Notes: generated from the sequence alone by a model not told the origin. A DNA stretch of 19,870 nucleotides from Nitrospirota bacterium (GCA_030605915.1 JAUWHM010000051.1:1-19870), one strand, 5' to 3'; shown: positions 6,711-15,112, counted from the first letter of the stretch. A program made the numbers and translations.

Positions 6711-9086
6711 CTATATGTCTAAATTCCGGACCTCGGGGGCGTGGCGCTGGATAAATTGTCTCCTTGGTTCTACCTGGTCTCCCATAAGGGTGGTAAATAT
6801 CTCCTCAGCCTCTACCGCATCTTCTAAGGTTACCTGAAGGACTCCCCGGCGCTCCGGGTCCATGGTCGTCTCCCAGAGCTGTAGAGGGTTCATCTCACCC
6901 AAACCCTTATAGCGCTGGATAGTTATTCCCTTTCTCCCCAACTCTCGGACCTTGTTTAGGATGTCCCGGACGTTATAGAGATAATGCAGGCGACCGTCTT
7001 CCTCTATCTTGTAGAGAGGCTCTTTTGTCTTGCCGGGATGAATGACTTTGACCATCTCCACACCCCTTCTCTCTATTCGCTTCAATATCTCCCCTATCTC
7101 CCTGGATTCAGCAAACTCAACTATCTCTGGCCCTTTTTTCTCTCCCTCTTCCTCCTCCGCCTGGAGGCTGACCAGTTCCTTCTCACTGTAAAGGTAGCTC
7201 TCCTCCCCTTCGGAGCTCTTAACCAAATAGAGGGGAAGCTTTTTCGTCTTCCCCTCCCAAAGTTTAAGATATTCTTGAAAGTTAGCGCCCTTCCTTTCCA
7301 CTACTCTCGCTAACTTCTCCAGTTCTGCCAGGTCTTTAATGATGTCCTCGAACTGTGTCTTGGTGAAGAGGAAGTTATCCTCCGATTTGAATAGTTTTGC
7401 TCCCTTCAAGCCTAATTTAAGGATAAAAGCGTCGAACCCCTCGTCGTTTTCAATGTATTGTTCCTGCTTTCCTTTCTTTACTCTATATAGTGGGGGTTGG
7501 GCAATATAGATGTAGCCATTTTCTATCAGTTGACGCATCTGCCGATAGAAGAAGGTTAAAAGCAATGTCCGAATGTGAGCTCCATCCACATCAGCATCGG
7601 TCATAATGATCACTTTCTTGTACCGGGCCTTGCTAATATCGAAGTCCTCCTCTCCAATTCCAGTGCCCAGGGCAGTGATGAGTGTTCTGATCTCGGTATT
7701 ATTCAATATCTTATCTAATCGAGCTTTCTCTACATTGAGGATTTTTCCTTTTAAGGGCAGGATAGCCTGGAAACGGCGGTCTCTACCCTGTTTTGCCGAG
7801 CCCCCGGCTGAATCTCCCTCCACGAGATAAATCTCACAGAGTTCCGGGTCCCGCTCCGAGCAGTCGGCTAACTTCCCGGGAAGCGAGGCTCCGTCTAAAG
7901 CTCCCTTGCGACGGGTAAGTTCCCGCGCCTTTTTAGCGGCCTCCCGGGCCCGGGCGGCTACCACACACTTCTCAACGATATTGCGGGCCAGGCTGGGATT
8001 CTCCTCGAAGAATTCACCCAAACCTTCGCTCACTATAGATTCCACAATTCCCCGGACTTCACTGTTTCCCAATTTGGTCTTGGTCTGACCTTCAAACTGA
8101 GGGTCAGGTAGCTTTATGTTGATTACCGCCGCTAACCCTTCCCGGATGTCATCTCCGCTAAGGGTTTTTTTAATATCTTTAAGAAGGTTAGTATTCTTAG
8201 CATAGTCGTTGATGATTCTGGTCAGAGCCGACTTAAATCCGACCAGATGGGTTCCTCCCTCCTGAGTATTTATGTTGTTGGCGAAGGCAAAGAGGTTTTC
8301 GGTATAGCCATCGTTAAACTGAATGGCAATCTCTACCTCAATACCGTCCTTCTTCTTTTCAAAGTATATCGGTTTCTTATGAAGCGCAACCTTGTTTCTG
8401 TTCAGGTGCTCAACGAAAGAGGATATCCCTCCCTTATACTGGAACTGGTGTTCCTTCTCACTTCCCTCATCTTTAATGGTGATACTGGCCCCCTTATTCA
8501 AGAAGGCCAGTTCTCGCAGGCGATTAGAAAGAGTGTCAAAACTGAACTCAAAGTCTTTGAATATTTTTTTATCTGGCTTAAAAGTAATCCTCGTTCCCGT
8601 CTTCTTTGTCTTGCCAATGGTTTCTAAGCGAGTGATTGGCTTTCCCCGGCTGTACTCCTGGTGGAAGACCTTCCCATCTCTCCATACCTCAACCTCTAAT
8701 CGTTCAGAGAGCGCATTGACCACTGAGATTCCCACTCCATGCAGCCCCCCGGCCACCTTATAGGTTCGATGGTCGAATTTGCCTCCCGCATGGAGCATGG
8801 TCATAACTACCTCCAGAGCAGGTTTGCGCTCACTCTTATGAAGGTCAACCGGGATGCCCCTTCCATCATCAATGACCGTAAGGCTCCCGTCAACATGAAG
8901 GATAGTATCAATCCGCTGGCACTTCCCAGCCATAATCTCATCCACACTATTGTCTACCACTTCGTAGACTAAGCGGTGAAGTCCCCGTGAGGAAGTATCC
9001 CCAATATACATACTGGGGCGCTTGCGAACCGCCTCCAGGCCCTCTAAGACCTTTATGGTTGTAGCATCATAGCGCTCGTCAGCCAT
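6711..9086 (-). CDS. gyrB: DNA gyrase subunit B
   Basis: GyrB is the ATPase subunit of gyrase. The 791-residue protein has the GHKL ATPase motifs Y-E-V-V-D-N-S-V-D-E (Glu42, Asn46), D-D-G-R-G-I-P (73-79) and G-L-H-G-V-G (114-119). The Toprim domain shows L-V-E-G-D-S-A-G-G-S (Glu423) and T-D-A-D-V-D-G (496-502), and the tail has Q-R-Y-K-G-L-G-E-M. It is about 150 residues longer than Firmicute GyrB because of an insertion after Toprim (about 545-710), as in many diderms. ATG 9086 follows GGAGG (9099-9095) and a strong promoter at 9113-9141. Upstream dciA lies 141 bp away; downstream comes a toxin-antitoxin pair instead of gyrA. Confidence 0.98.
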   Translation of the reverse strand: MADERYDATTIKVLEGLEAVRKRPSMYIGDTSSRGLHRLVYEVVDNSVDEIMAGKCQRIDTILHVDGSLTVIDDGRGIPVDLHKSERKPALEVVMTMLHAGGKFDHRTYKVAGGLHGVGISVVNALSERLEVEVWRDGKVFHQEYSRGKPITRLETIGKTKKTGTRITFKPDKKIFKDFEFSFDTLSNRLRELAFLNKGASITIKDEGSEKEHQFQYKGGISSFVEHLNRNKVALHKKPIYFEKKKDGIEVEIAIQFNDGYTENLFAFANNINTQEGGTHLVGFKSALTRIINDYAKNTNLLKDIKKTLSGDDIREGLAAVINIKLPDPQFEGQTKTKLGNSEVRGIVESIVSEGLGEFFEENPSLARNIVEKCVVAARAREAAKKARELTRRKGALDGASLPGKLADCSERDPELCEIYLVEGDSAGGSAKQGRDRRFQAILPLKGKILNVEKARLDKILNNTEIRTLITALGTGIGEEDFDISKARYKKVIIMTDADVDGAHIRTLLLTFFYRQMRQLIENGYIYIAQPPLYRVKKGKQEQYIENDEGFDAFILKLGLKGAKLFKSEDNFLFTKTQFEDIIKDLAELEKLARVVERKGANFQEYLKLWEGKTKKLPLYLVKSSEGEESYLYSEKELVSLQAEEEEGEKKGPEIVEFAESREIGEILKRIERRGVEMVKVIHPGKTKEPLYKIEEDGRLHYLYNVRDILNKVRELGRKGITIQRYKGLGEMNPLQLWETTMDPERRGVLQVTLEDAVEAEEIFTTLMGDQVEPRRQFIQRHAPEVRNLDI

Positions 9087-9112
9087 AGAAAATTCCTCCT
9101 TTTAGCCCTCAT

Positions 9113-9141
9113 ATTATGACACATTATCTCTTCGCTGTCAA
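9113..9141 (-). promoter_or_regulatory. Candidate gyrB promoter
   Basis: On the minus strand TTGACA (9141-9136) and CATAAT (9118-9113) are exactly 17 bp apart. The predicted start lies near 9106, giving a leader of about 20 nt that contains the GGAGG site. The -35 box overlaps the left arm of a 10-bp inverted repeat (CAAACATTTT at 9139-9148, complement at 9201-9210). Confidence 0.65.
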
Positions 9142-9227
9142 ACATTTTTTAGTTATATAAGTTGCCGGAATTTAAGCAGGTTGGGAAGGAGGAGGGTTTT
9201 AAAATGTTTGAGGTTGGTAAGAGAAGG

Positions 9228-9524
9228 TTACTTAAGCTCGCCTACCCGGAAATAGATTTCTTTAATTAAGTCTTTCCTTAAGTGTTGGTTGAGCTTTTTT
9301 AAGATTTTTTTCTTGCGGAATTTAGTTAACTCTTCTACCCAAACTGAACTATCTACATTAACCACCAGTTTTCCCCATGGAGTTAAGAATTGAGGTTGAC
9401 TATGTTTACTTACTTCCTCTCCAATCCAGTCTCTCCAATACTGCCAGATCCCCGCCTCCTCTTCTTTTCTTCCTATTTCTAAACCCTTCCAGACTTTATC
9501 TAAGATGCCTTTAATAGATTTCAT
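9228..9524 (-). CDS. dciA: DciA-type helicase-loading protein (DUF721)
   Basis: DciA is the ancestral bacterial factor that helps load the replicative helicase DnaB, in species lacking DnaC/DnaI. This 98-residue protein has the DUF721 pattern: an amphipathic start, Y-W-R-D-W-I-G-E-E-V, then T-P-W-G-K-L-V-V-N-V-D-S-S-V-W-V-E-E-L and a basic tail with K-K-K-I-L-K-K-L-N. It is short, essentially the KH-like DUF721 core alone. Its ATG directly abuts the dnaN stop codon (TAA then ATG), which indicates co-translation. The position between dnaN and gyrB is typical. Confidence 0.88.
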   Translation of the reverse strand: MKSIKGILDKVWKGLEIGRKEEEAGIWQYWRDWIGEEVSKHSQPQFLTPWGKLVVNVDSSVWVEELTKFRKKKILKKLNQHLRKDLIKEIYFRVGELK

Positions 9525-10617
9525 TTATAGCTTCATGGGCATGATCACATAAATGTATTTTTCCTCGCTTACCGGTCTCAACAGTCCCGGACTTAAAGAA
9601 TCAGTCAATTCTAAGCAGATCTCCTTTGAGTCCTCATTTTTTAAGAAGTCAAGCATATAGTCCGGGTTAAAAGCTATGCTGAAATCTTCGCCTTGGTAGG
9701 TTAAATCCAGTTCCTCCTTAGCTTCCCCCACCTCAGGGGTAATAGCCCTCAACATCATTCTATCTTTAGAAATATCCAGCCTCACTGAATTTGATTTCTC
9801 ACTGGTGAGAATGGCTACCCTTCTTAAAGTTGATAGGAAAGATTCTCTTGATAAATTTATTCTCTCTTTGGCCTTACGAGGAATAACTTTAGTGTAGTCG
9901 GGGAAACGGCCTTCGATTAAACGAGAGATTAGCTTTATCTTATCTAAATTAAAAGAAATTTGATTTTCTGTTAAAAAGATTCTTAAACTCCCCCTTTCTA
10001 AGATGTGAGAAAGTTCATTTATAGTTTTAGTAGGAATAATTACCTCTCTTTCTATGCCTTTAGGTATTTCTGCTTTTTTTTTTGATATGAGCTAAACGCC
10101 TTCCATCAGTGGCCACCAACTTTAATTCATTTTCACTGATTGAGAAGAGAATGCCGTTAAGAGCACGGGTTGTCTCCTCACGGGAGACAGCAAATGATGT
10201 TCTCTTGAGCATCTCCTTCAGAAACTCTTGTTTAAAAGTGAAACTATTTTCTTTCTCTAATTTTGGAATTTGAGGGAAATCCTCTTTACCTAAGCCATTG
10301 ATATTAAAGACACTTTTTTGACACTCAAGGGTGACTGAACTATTTTTAGTGGTGATATTGACTTCAGCTTCTGGTAGTTCCCGAACGATCTCTCCTATCT
10401 TCCGAGCAGGGACAGTAATCCCTCCAGGCTCTATGACTTTAGCTGGAACCAGGCATTCAATTCCTACCTCTAAGTCAGTGGCGGCTAAATGCAATTCAGA
10501 TTCTTGTGTCTCTAAAAGGAGATTAGAGAGAATGGGTAAAGTTGTCTTACTGGAGATAGCTCCCTGGACTATCTGAATGCCTTTAGCCAATTCACTTTTA
10601 GAACAGTTAATGTTCAT
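9525..10617 (-). CDS. dnaN: DNA polymerase III beta sliding clamp, interrupted by a +1 frameshift
   Basis: DnaN is the ring-shaped processivity clamp. The N-terminal 185 residues (10617-10074) read through T-D-G-R-R-L-A-H-I-K-K-K and then, after a run of ten A (10083-10074 on the minus strand), fall out of frame and stop at 10060. Skipping one A gives A-E-I-P-K-G, then L-I-S-R-L-I-E-G-R-F-P-D-Y and on to the stop at 9525 with no other break. The joined protein would be 363 residues, the normal beta-clamp length. All three clamp domains are present. Either the tenth A is a sequencing or assembly error, or the gene is expressed through slippage on the A run. An AAAGGAGG site precedes ATG 10617. 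dciA follows immediately. Confidence 0.94.
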
Positions 10618-10864
10618 ATTCTTTTCCTCCTTTATTATTATTATTGTATTATGGTAATGGTAATAATAAGGTAAGTGAATATGTTGACAACAACTTCATT
10701 GCCAATAATATAAACAACTTACTTAATTAATAAACTCTTAACAACTCTATTATCTTATCCACATTATCCACACAAAAACATTTTCCCACAAGATATAAAC
10801 AAATTATCAACCATAGATTAACACAGATGCTCACAAAAATAAAGATAATTCCTATAAAGTGAAA
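10618..10864. other. oriC: Likely replication-origin segment between dnaA and dnaN
   Basis: The 247-bp gap is strongly AT-rich and contains two perfect DnaA boxes TTATCCACA lying end to end at 10755-10763 and 10764-10772, plus weaker matches (10782-10790). ATT/ATA-rich runs at 10630-10670 and 10710-10740 are candidates for the unwinding element. The dnaA-dnaN gap is a common site of bacterial oriC. No gene is present. The call rests on the boxes, composition and context, since no strand-skew calculation was made. Confidence 0.7.
10663..10690 (-). promoter_or_regulatory. Candidate dnaN promoter
   Basis: On the minus strand TTGTCA (10690-10685) and TATTAT (10668-10663) are separated by 16 bp. 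The leader would be about 40 nt and carry the GGAGG site at 10630-10626. The sequence is very AT-rich, so other combinations are possible. Confidence 0.4.
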
Positions 10865-12184
10865 TTAACCCGTTAAGTTCCTCTTAATCTGGTCAATAGA
10901 ATGCCTTAAGTTAGGGTCTTGTTGACTACTCTTTTCTATCTTCTGACAAGCATGTATAACGGTAGTGTGATCTCTTCCCCCAAAAGCCTTCCCTATCTCG
11001 GGAAGAGAGTGGTCAGTTAATTCTCTCACCAAGAACATAGCTATTTGACGGGGGAAGACAATCATTTTATTTCTTTTCTTAAGATGCATATCAGAAGAGT
11101 GTAAGCCATAGAACTGAGCCACTTCCTTCTGAATAGATTCAATATCTATCTGTCTTTTCTCTGCCTGGGGGACGATGTCTTTTAGAACTTCCTGAGTCAA
11201 CTCAACGGTTATTTTAGTTCCAGTTAAGGAAGCATGGGCCACTACTCTAATCAGGGCACCTTCCAGTTGTCTAATATTAACCTTTATGGTATTGGCGATG
11301 TAGAAAACCACCTCATCGGGCAGGTGGAAACCCTCTTTGGTTTCTTTCTTCCTCAGGATGGCCACCCGAGTCTCTAAGGAAGGAGGTTGAATATCAACCA
11401 CCAATCCCCACTCAAAGCGCGAGACCAGCCTCTCCCGGAGAGTAGGTATCTCTTTTGGAGGACGGTCACAGGAGATAACAATCTGTTTGTAGGCATCGTG
11501 TAAGATGTTGAAGGTATGGAAGAACTGCTCCTGGGTAGTCTCTTTACCAGCCAAAAACTGAATATCATCAATTAGGAGAATATCTACATTTCTGTACATA
11601 TTACGAAACTTCTCCGTAGTGCGATGTTGAATGGAGTCTATCCATTGGTTAGTAAAGGTCTCTGTGGATACATAGAAGGTCTTGACCTGAGGATTTCTCC
11701 CACGGATAAAATGGCCGATGGCCTGCATTAAATGGGTCTTGCCCAGCCCCACTCCCCCATAAATGAAAAGAGGATTGTAAGCCTTGGATGGAGACTCGGC
11801 TACGGCCAGGGAGGCAGCATGGGCAACATGATTACTATCTCCCACCACGAAGTTTTCAAATGTGTATCTGGGGTTAAGATGCATTTGAAAGGGAGGAGGT
11901 AAGGGGCTGGGGGTGGCAGCTCCCAATGCGCCGTCGAGATTAGGGGGAACGATGGAGAAATCTATTTTGACCACTTCTTTACAGGTGCAAGATAAGGTAT
12001 CCATAATCAGGGCATAATAGTGTTCCTTTAACCAGTCCCGGAAGAACCGGCTGGGAACTTCAAGGAGAAGAACTCCATCCCGAAAGGAGACAAATTTAGT
12101 TCGCCTAAACCAGGTCTCAAGGAGCTGTTTATTCAGTCTCTTTTCCAGGACACCTAAAGCCTCATCCCAGATATTCTTAGCCAC
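10865..12184 (-). CDS. dnaA: Chromosomal replication initiator DnaA
   Basis: DnaA binds TTATCCACA boxes at oriC and melts the origin. The 439-residue protein has domain I (residues 1-75, E-T-W-F-R-R-T-K), a short Pro-rich linker (about 80-105), the AAA+ domain with Walker A G-G-V-G-L-G-K-T (143-150) and Walker B D-I-L-L-I-D-D (201-207), and the domain IV box-binding signature G-G-R-D-H-T-T-V-I-H-A near the end. I place the start at GTG 12184, because a GGGGGGG-rich ribosome-binding site (12201-12191) lies six bases upstream and I-W-D-E-A-L begins the usual N-terminus. A GTG 33 bases earlier (12217) would add 11 odd residues. A DnaA box lies upstream at 12221-12229, suggesting autoregulation. 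Confidence 0.97.
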   Translation of the reverse strand: MAKNIWDEALGVLEKRLNKQLLETWFRRTKFVSFRDGVLLLEVPSRFFRDWLKEHYYALIMDTLSCTCKEVVKIDFSIVPPNLDGALGAATPSPLPPPFQMHLNPRYTFENFVVGDSNHVAHAASLAVAESPSKAYNPLFIYGGVGLGKTHLMQAIGHFIRGRNPQVKTFYVSTETFTNQWIDSIQHRTTEKFRNMYRNVDILLIDDIQFLAGKETTQEQFFHTFNILHDAYKQIVISCDRPPKEIPTLRERLVSRFEWGLVVDIQPPSLETRVAILRKKETKEGFHLPDEVVFYIANTIKVNIRQLEGALIRVVAHASLTGTKITVELTQEVLKDIVPQAEKRQIDIESIQKEVAQFYGLHSSDMHLKKRNKMIVFPRQIAMFLVRELTDHSLPEIGKAFGGRDHTTVIHACQKIEKSSQQDPNLRHSIDQIKRNLTG

Positions 12185-12326
12185 GGAAGACCCCCCCTCT
12201 CTGCAGCAGGTTTCCACAACTTATACACAAGGAAAAGACAGAACCGGTAGCAGAGTCTGAAGAAGTTTAAGGAAAGAGAGTGAAGGAAGGACAATAAATT
12301 CAGACTCCAGCTACCTGACAACATAA

Positions 12327-12355
12327 ATTTTAACAATAGCCGAAAATTTTGGCAA
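12327..12355 (-). promoter_or_regulatory. Candidate dnaA promoter
   Basis: On the minus strand TTGCCA (12355-12350) and TAAAAT (12332-12327) are 17 bp apart, each matching the consensus at five of six bases. The leader would be about 135 nt and would pass over the DnaA box at 12221-12229. A second, weaker pair (CGGACA 12410-12405 and TATTAT 12387-12382, also 17 bp) lies further upstream. Confidence 0.5.
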
Positions 12356-12427
12356 GAAAAATTTAACTCCACTCATTTTCAATAATAGAGGATAAAAATA
12401 AAAATGTCCGAAAAAAGAGCGGGGAGG

Positions 12428-12491
12428 GAGTGTTTAATTTTGACAAAGAGTTTTAATTTTGTCTTGACAAGAGTTTTAATTTTGTTGACAC
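12428..12491. repeat. Three tandem imperfect repeats upstream of rpmH
   Basis: Units at 12428-12447, 12448-12470 and 12471-12491 share GAG, T-rich TTTAATTTTG and TGACA. Each unit ends in a -35-like TTGACA (12440, 12464, 12485), but only the last has a -10 box at the right distance. Confidence 0.7.
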
Positions 12492-12513
12492 CCGTATCTG
12501 TTCCCGATATAAT
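12485..12513 (+). promoter_or_regulatory. Consensus rpmH promoter
   Basis: TTGACA (12485-12490), 17 bp, then TATAAT (12508-12513): both hexamers and the spacing are ideal for the housekeeping sigma factor. Only nine bases separate the -10 box from the rpmH ATG at 12523. Confidence 0.88.
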
Positions 12514-12522
12514 TGGCACAAG

Positions 12523-12657
12523 ATGAAAAGAACCTACCAACCATCTAAGCGAAGGAGGAAAAGCCGGCACGGTTTTCGCAGCCGGATGAGGACAAAGTCT
12601 GGGCAAAAGATCCACAGCCGCAGACGCGGCAAAGGGCGCCGGAGGATATCTGTATAG
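12523..12657 (+). CDS. rpmH: Ribosomal protein bL34
   Basis: bL34 is a small basic protein of the large ribosomal subunit. The 44-residue product has the classical sequence M-K-R-T-Y-Q-P-S-K-R-R-R-K-S-R-H-G-F, then R-M-R-T-K-S-G and an Arg/Lys-rich end, at normal length. It begins the rpmH-rnpA-yidD-yidC operon. No Shine-Dalgarno sequence precedes the ATG, and the predicted transcription start lies about two to five bases upstream, so the mRNA should be nearly leaderless. The TAG stop overlaps the rnpA GTG start by one base. Confidence 0.97.
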   Translation: MKRTYQPSKRRRKSRHGFRSRMRTKSGQKIHSRRRGKGRRRISV

Positions 12658-13010
12658 TGGCCAATTACTCCTTTGGGAAAGAGGAGCGATTGAGGAAGTC
12701 GGCCCAGTTGCACGCAGTTTATTCTCGAGGAAAGGCGTTTAAAGGCCAACCTATTAGCCTTCATGTCTTAGAAAACGCGGAGGATAGAAACAGAGTTGGA
12801 TTTTCTGTCTCTGGAAAGACAGGAAGGGCAGTGGAGCGCAGTAGAATAAGGAGGCTTTTGCGGGAGGCTTACCGATTGAACAAGGGGAGGCTGAAGAGGG
12901 GATGGGATATGGTTATCGTCGCTAAAGTGGGCGCAGCTCAGCTTTCCTTCCACCAGGCGGAGGAAATTCTCCTCAGACTGTTCAGGGAAGCCAATTTGAT
13001 AGAAGAATAA
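12657..13010 (+). CDS. rnpA: Ribonuclease P protein component
   Basis: RnpA binds the RNase P RNA and helps it remove tRNA 5' leaders. The 117-residue protein begins Y-S-F-G-K-E-E-R-L-R-K and has V-Y-S-R-G-K, R-V-G-F-S-V and the basic helix R-S-R-I-R-R-L-L-R-E-A-Y-R (61-73). The family's usual R-N-R reads R-S-R here, a mild departure. The GTG start overlaps the rpmH stop by one base (TAGTG), giving coupled translation. No separate ribosome-binding site is clear. Confidence 0.95.
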   Translation: MANYSFGKEERLRKSAQLHAVYSRGKAFKGQPISLHVLENAEDRNRVGFSVSGKTGRAVERSRIRRLLREAYRLNKGRLKRGWDMVIVAKVGAAQLSFHQAEEILLRLFREANLIEE

Positions 13011-13043
13011 GACAACCACAGAGAACACAGAGCAAGAAAGAAT

Positions 13044-13253
13044 ATGAAGAGATTGGTTATATTCCTGATTGTCTTTTATCAGAAGCTCCTCTCCCCCTTA
13101 ATGCCACCCAGTTGCCGCTTTTATCCTTCCTGCTCCCAGTACGCCCGGGGGGCAATAGAGAGGAGCGGAATTAGAAGAGGGGGTTGGCAGGCACTAAAGA
13201 GGCTCTTTCGCTGCCATCCCCTGAATCCGGGTGGCGATGATCCGGTGAGATAA
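13044..13253 (+). CDS. yidD: Membrane-protein insertion efficiency factor YidD
   Basis: YidD is a small inner-face membrane-associated protein that aids YidC-dependent insertion. The 69-residue product shows the whole family pattern: F-Y-Q-K-L-L-S-P-L, P-P-S-C-R-F-Y-P-S-C-S-Q-Y-A, G-W-Q-A-L-K-R-L-F-R-C-H-P and N-P-G-G-D-D-P-V. An amphipathic helix forms the first 18 residues. It lies 33 bp after rnpA and 17 bp before yidC, the standard order. Confidence 0.96.
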   Translation: MKRLVIFLIVFYQKLLSPLMPPSCRFYPSCSQYARGAIERSGIRRGGWQALKRLFRCHPLNPGGDDPVR

Positions 13254-13270
13254 AGTCGGAGAAAAATCTT

Positions 13271-15112
13271 ATGGAAAAGAGATTCTTTTTGTTCATGGCT
13301 CTTTGTATGTTGGTGCTCTTTGTGTATAGTGCTTATTTTGCTCCCAAGGCGCCTGAGAAGACCCTGGAGGAAGCCGGGCAGCCATGGGTTAAACCGGAGG
13401 AAAGAAGACCAGAAACGACAGGTCTGAAGACCGTCCCCCAGGAGACAGCTATTGGCAGACCGGGGAAAAAGGTTGAGAAAAGGGAGGGGAAAGATGTCGT
13501 TGTGGAGACCGATTTGTACCGGATGGTTCTGACCACCAGCGGAGCCAGGCTCAAGAGCTGCCGCTTGAAGCGATACGAAGAAATGAAGGTGAAGAAGAAG
13601 GACCTGGAAAACTCTCTCAAAGGGATAAAGGCTGCATTAGAAAGAGAGAAGAAGGTCGGAGCAAGAAAGGGATTAACCCGGGAGAGGGATCGGCTGAAAT
13701 ATCTGATAGAAAAGGAGTCCCTGCCTCAGGAAGGGGTGGAACTGGTGCCCTTCGATAGCAGCTTTTACGGGAATTATCCTCTAACCCTGACCTCCCCGGC
13801 CATTGATGAAAATGGAGAATTGAACTTTGCCCTTTATCAGCCAAGCCAGGATGAGCTGAGATTGAACGAGCAGCAGGAATCGGGAACAATAGAGTTTGGT
13901 TATGTCACGGCTGAAGGGATCGAGGTGAAGAAGCGGTTCCTTTTCTCCCGGGATTCCTATCTCATCGGCCTGGAGATTGTCATTGAGAATAATTCCTCCC
14001 GGGCGATAAGGGAGGAGAATTTTCTGGTTGCCTACGGGCCGGGCATAGGATTGATTAAGAAAACGCAGATGAGGGGCAGGCAGGTCGGCCCCTTTGTCTC
14101 CTGGATAGAGGGGAAATTAGTAAGGGACATAGCCGGGAAAGAAGTGGGGAAGGGATTTTTCAAGAAAACGACGATGAAGTGGGGTATTCCCAAATTGCGT
14201 CGGGGTCCGATAGGGTGGACGGCTATGCGGAACTCCTATTTTGCCCTGGCCCTCATCCCCGAGGGAGAGATGGCCGGGATGCAGCTTTTAGAAAATGAGG
14301 ATGGAACGCGGGAAGTAGCCCTTAAGATGCTTCCTTTCTCCATTCCTCGCGGAGGAGAGGTCCGCAAGAAGATTTCTCTTTACCTGGGACCGCAAGAGAT
14401 AGGGGCACTTCGGAAGAGCGGTTCAAATCTGGAGGCGATAATTGATTTCGGTTTCTGGGCCCCGGTAGCTAAAGTCCTCCACTTGCTCCTGAAAACGTTT
14501 TATGGATGGTTTGGCAACTACGGTTTGAGCATAGTATTGCTGTCTCTGACCATTAAGTTAGCTTTCTACCCCTTTACCCACAAGAGTTTTGATGCCATGA
14601 GGAAGATGCAGGAGGACATGAAGACTCTCCAGCCAGAGATACAGACTCTTAAGGAGAAATATAAGAATAACCCCCAAAAACTGAATAAAGCCACCATGGA
14701 ATTATATAAGAAACGGGGGGTCAATCCTCTGGGCGGATGCAAGGGAGGTTGCCTTCCCATGTTTTTCCAGATGCCGGTATTTTTTGCCCTTTATGCTGTC
14801 CTCTATAATGCCATTGAGTTAAGACAAGCACCTTTGTTTGGCTGGATAGATGACCTCTCCAGCCCTGACCCTTACAAGGTCATTCCCATTCTCATGGGAG
14901 TGACCATGTTCCTTCAGCAGAAGGTGACTGGCATGGGTGGAACCAGCAGTGCTGCCCAGCCGGATCAAGCCAAGATGATGAGCATTATGATGCCCATAGT
15001 GCTCACCTTCGTCTTTTTCAACCTCGCTTCTGGAATAGTCCTCTACTGGCTCTGTTTCAATGTCTTTACTATCCTCCAGCAATTTTTGGTGAAGAAGAGA
15101 TCTGCCGATTAA
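13271..15112 (+). CDS. yidC: Membrane protein insertase YidC
   Basis: YidC inserts and folds inner-membrane proteins with or without SecYEG. The 613-residue protein has an N-terminal membrane helix (about 5-23), a large periplasmic domain, and the C-terminal five-helix insertase core with Y-G-L-S-I-V-L-L-S-L-T-I-K-L-A-F-Y-P. The Lys of that segment stands where the groove Arg is found in other YidC proteins. It also has the cytoplasmic hairpin K-M-Q-E-D-M-K...L-K-E-K-Y-K-N-N-P and F-F-Q-M-P-V-F-F-A-L-Y. The large periplasmic domain is the diderm form. About residues 104-150 form a highly charged, probably coiled-coil insertion not usual for the family. Confidence 0.96.
   Translation: MEKRFFLFMALCMLVLFVYSAYFAPKAPEKTLEEAGQPWVKPEERRPETTGLKTVPQETAIGRPGKKVEKREGKDVVVETDLYRMVLTTSGARLKSCRLKRYEEMKVKKKDLENSLKGIKAALEREKKVGARKGLTRERDRLKYLIEKESLPQEGVELVPFDSSFYGNYPLTLTSPAIDENGELNFALYQPSQDELRLNEQQESGTIEFGYVTAEGIEVKKRFLFSRDSYLIGLEIVIENNSSRAIREENFLVAYGPGIGLIKKTQMRGRQVGPFVSWIEGKLVRDIAGKEVGKGFFKKTTMKWGIPKLRRGPIGWTAMRNSYFALALIPEGEMAGMQLLENEDGTREVALKMLPFSIPRGGEVRKKISLYLGPQEIGALRKSGSNLEAIIDFGFWAPVAKVLHLLLKTFYGWFGNYGLSIVLLSLTIKLAFYPFTHKSFDAMRKMQEDMKTLQPEIQTLKEKYKNNPQKLNKATMELYKKRGVNPLGGCKGGCLPMFFQMPVFFALYAVLYNAIELRQAPLFGWIDDLSSPDPYKVIPILMGVTMFLQQKVTGMGGTSSAAQPDQAKMMSIMMPIVLTFVFFNLASGIVLYWLCFNVFTILQQFLVKKRSAD

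Larger units (their letters stand above)
12185..12522. promoter_or_regulatory. dnaA-rpmH divergent intergenic region
   Basis: This 338-bp gap has no gene. It carries a DnaA box TTATACACA (12221-12229) beside a weaker GTTTCCACA (12210-12218), a candidate dnaA promoter, three tandem imperfect repeats and the rpmH promoter. With the boxes on the other side of dnaA, it may form half of a bipartite origin. Confidence 0.6.
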
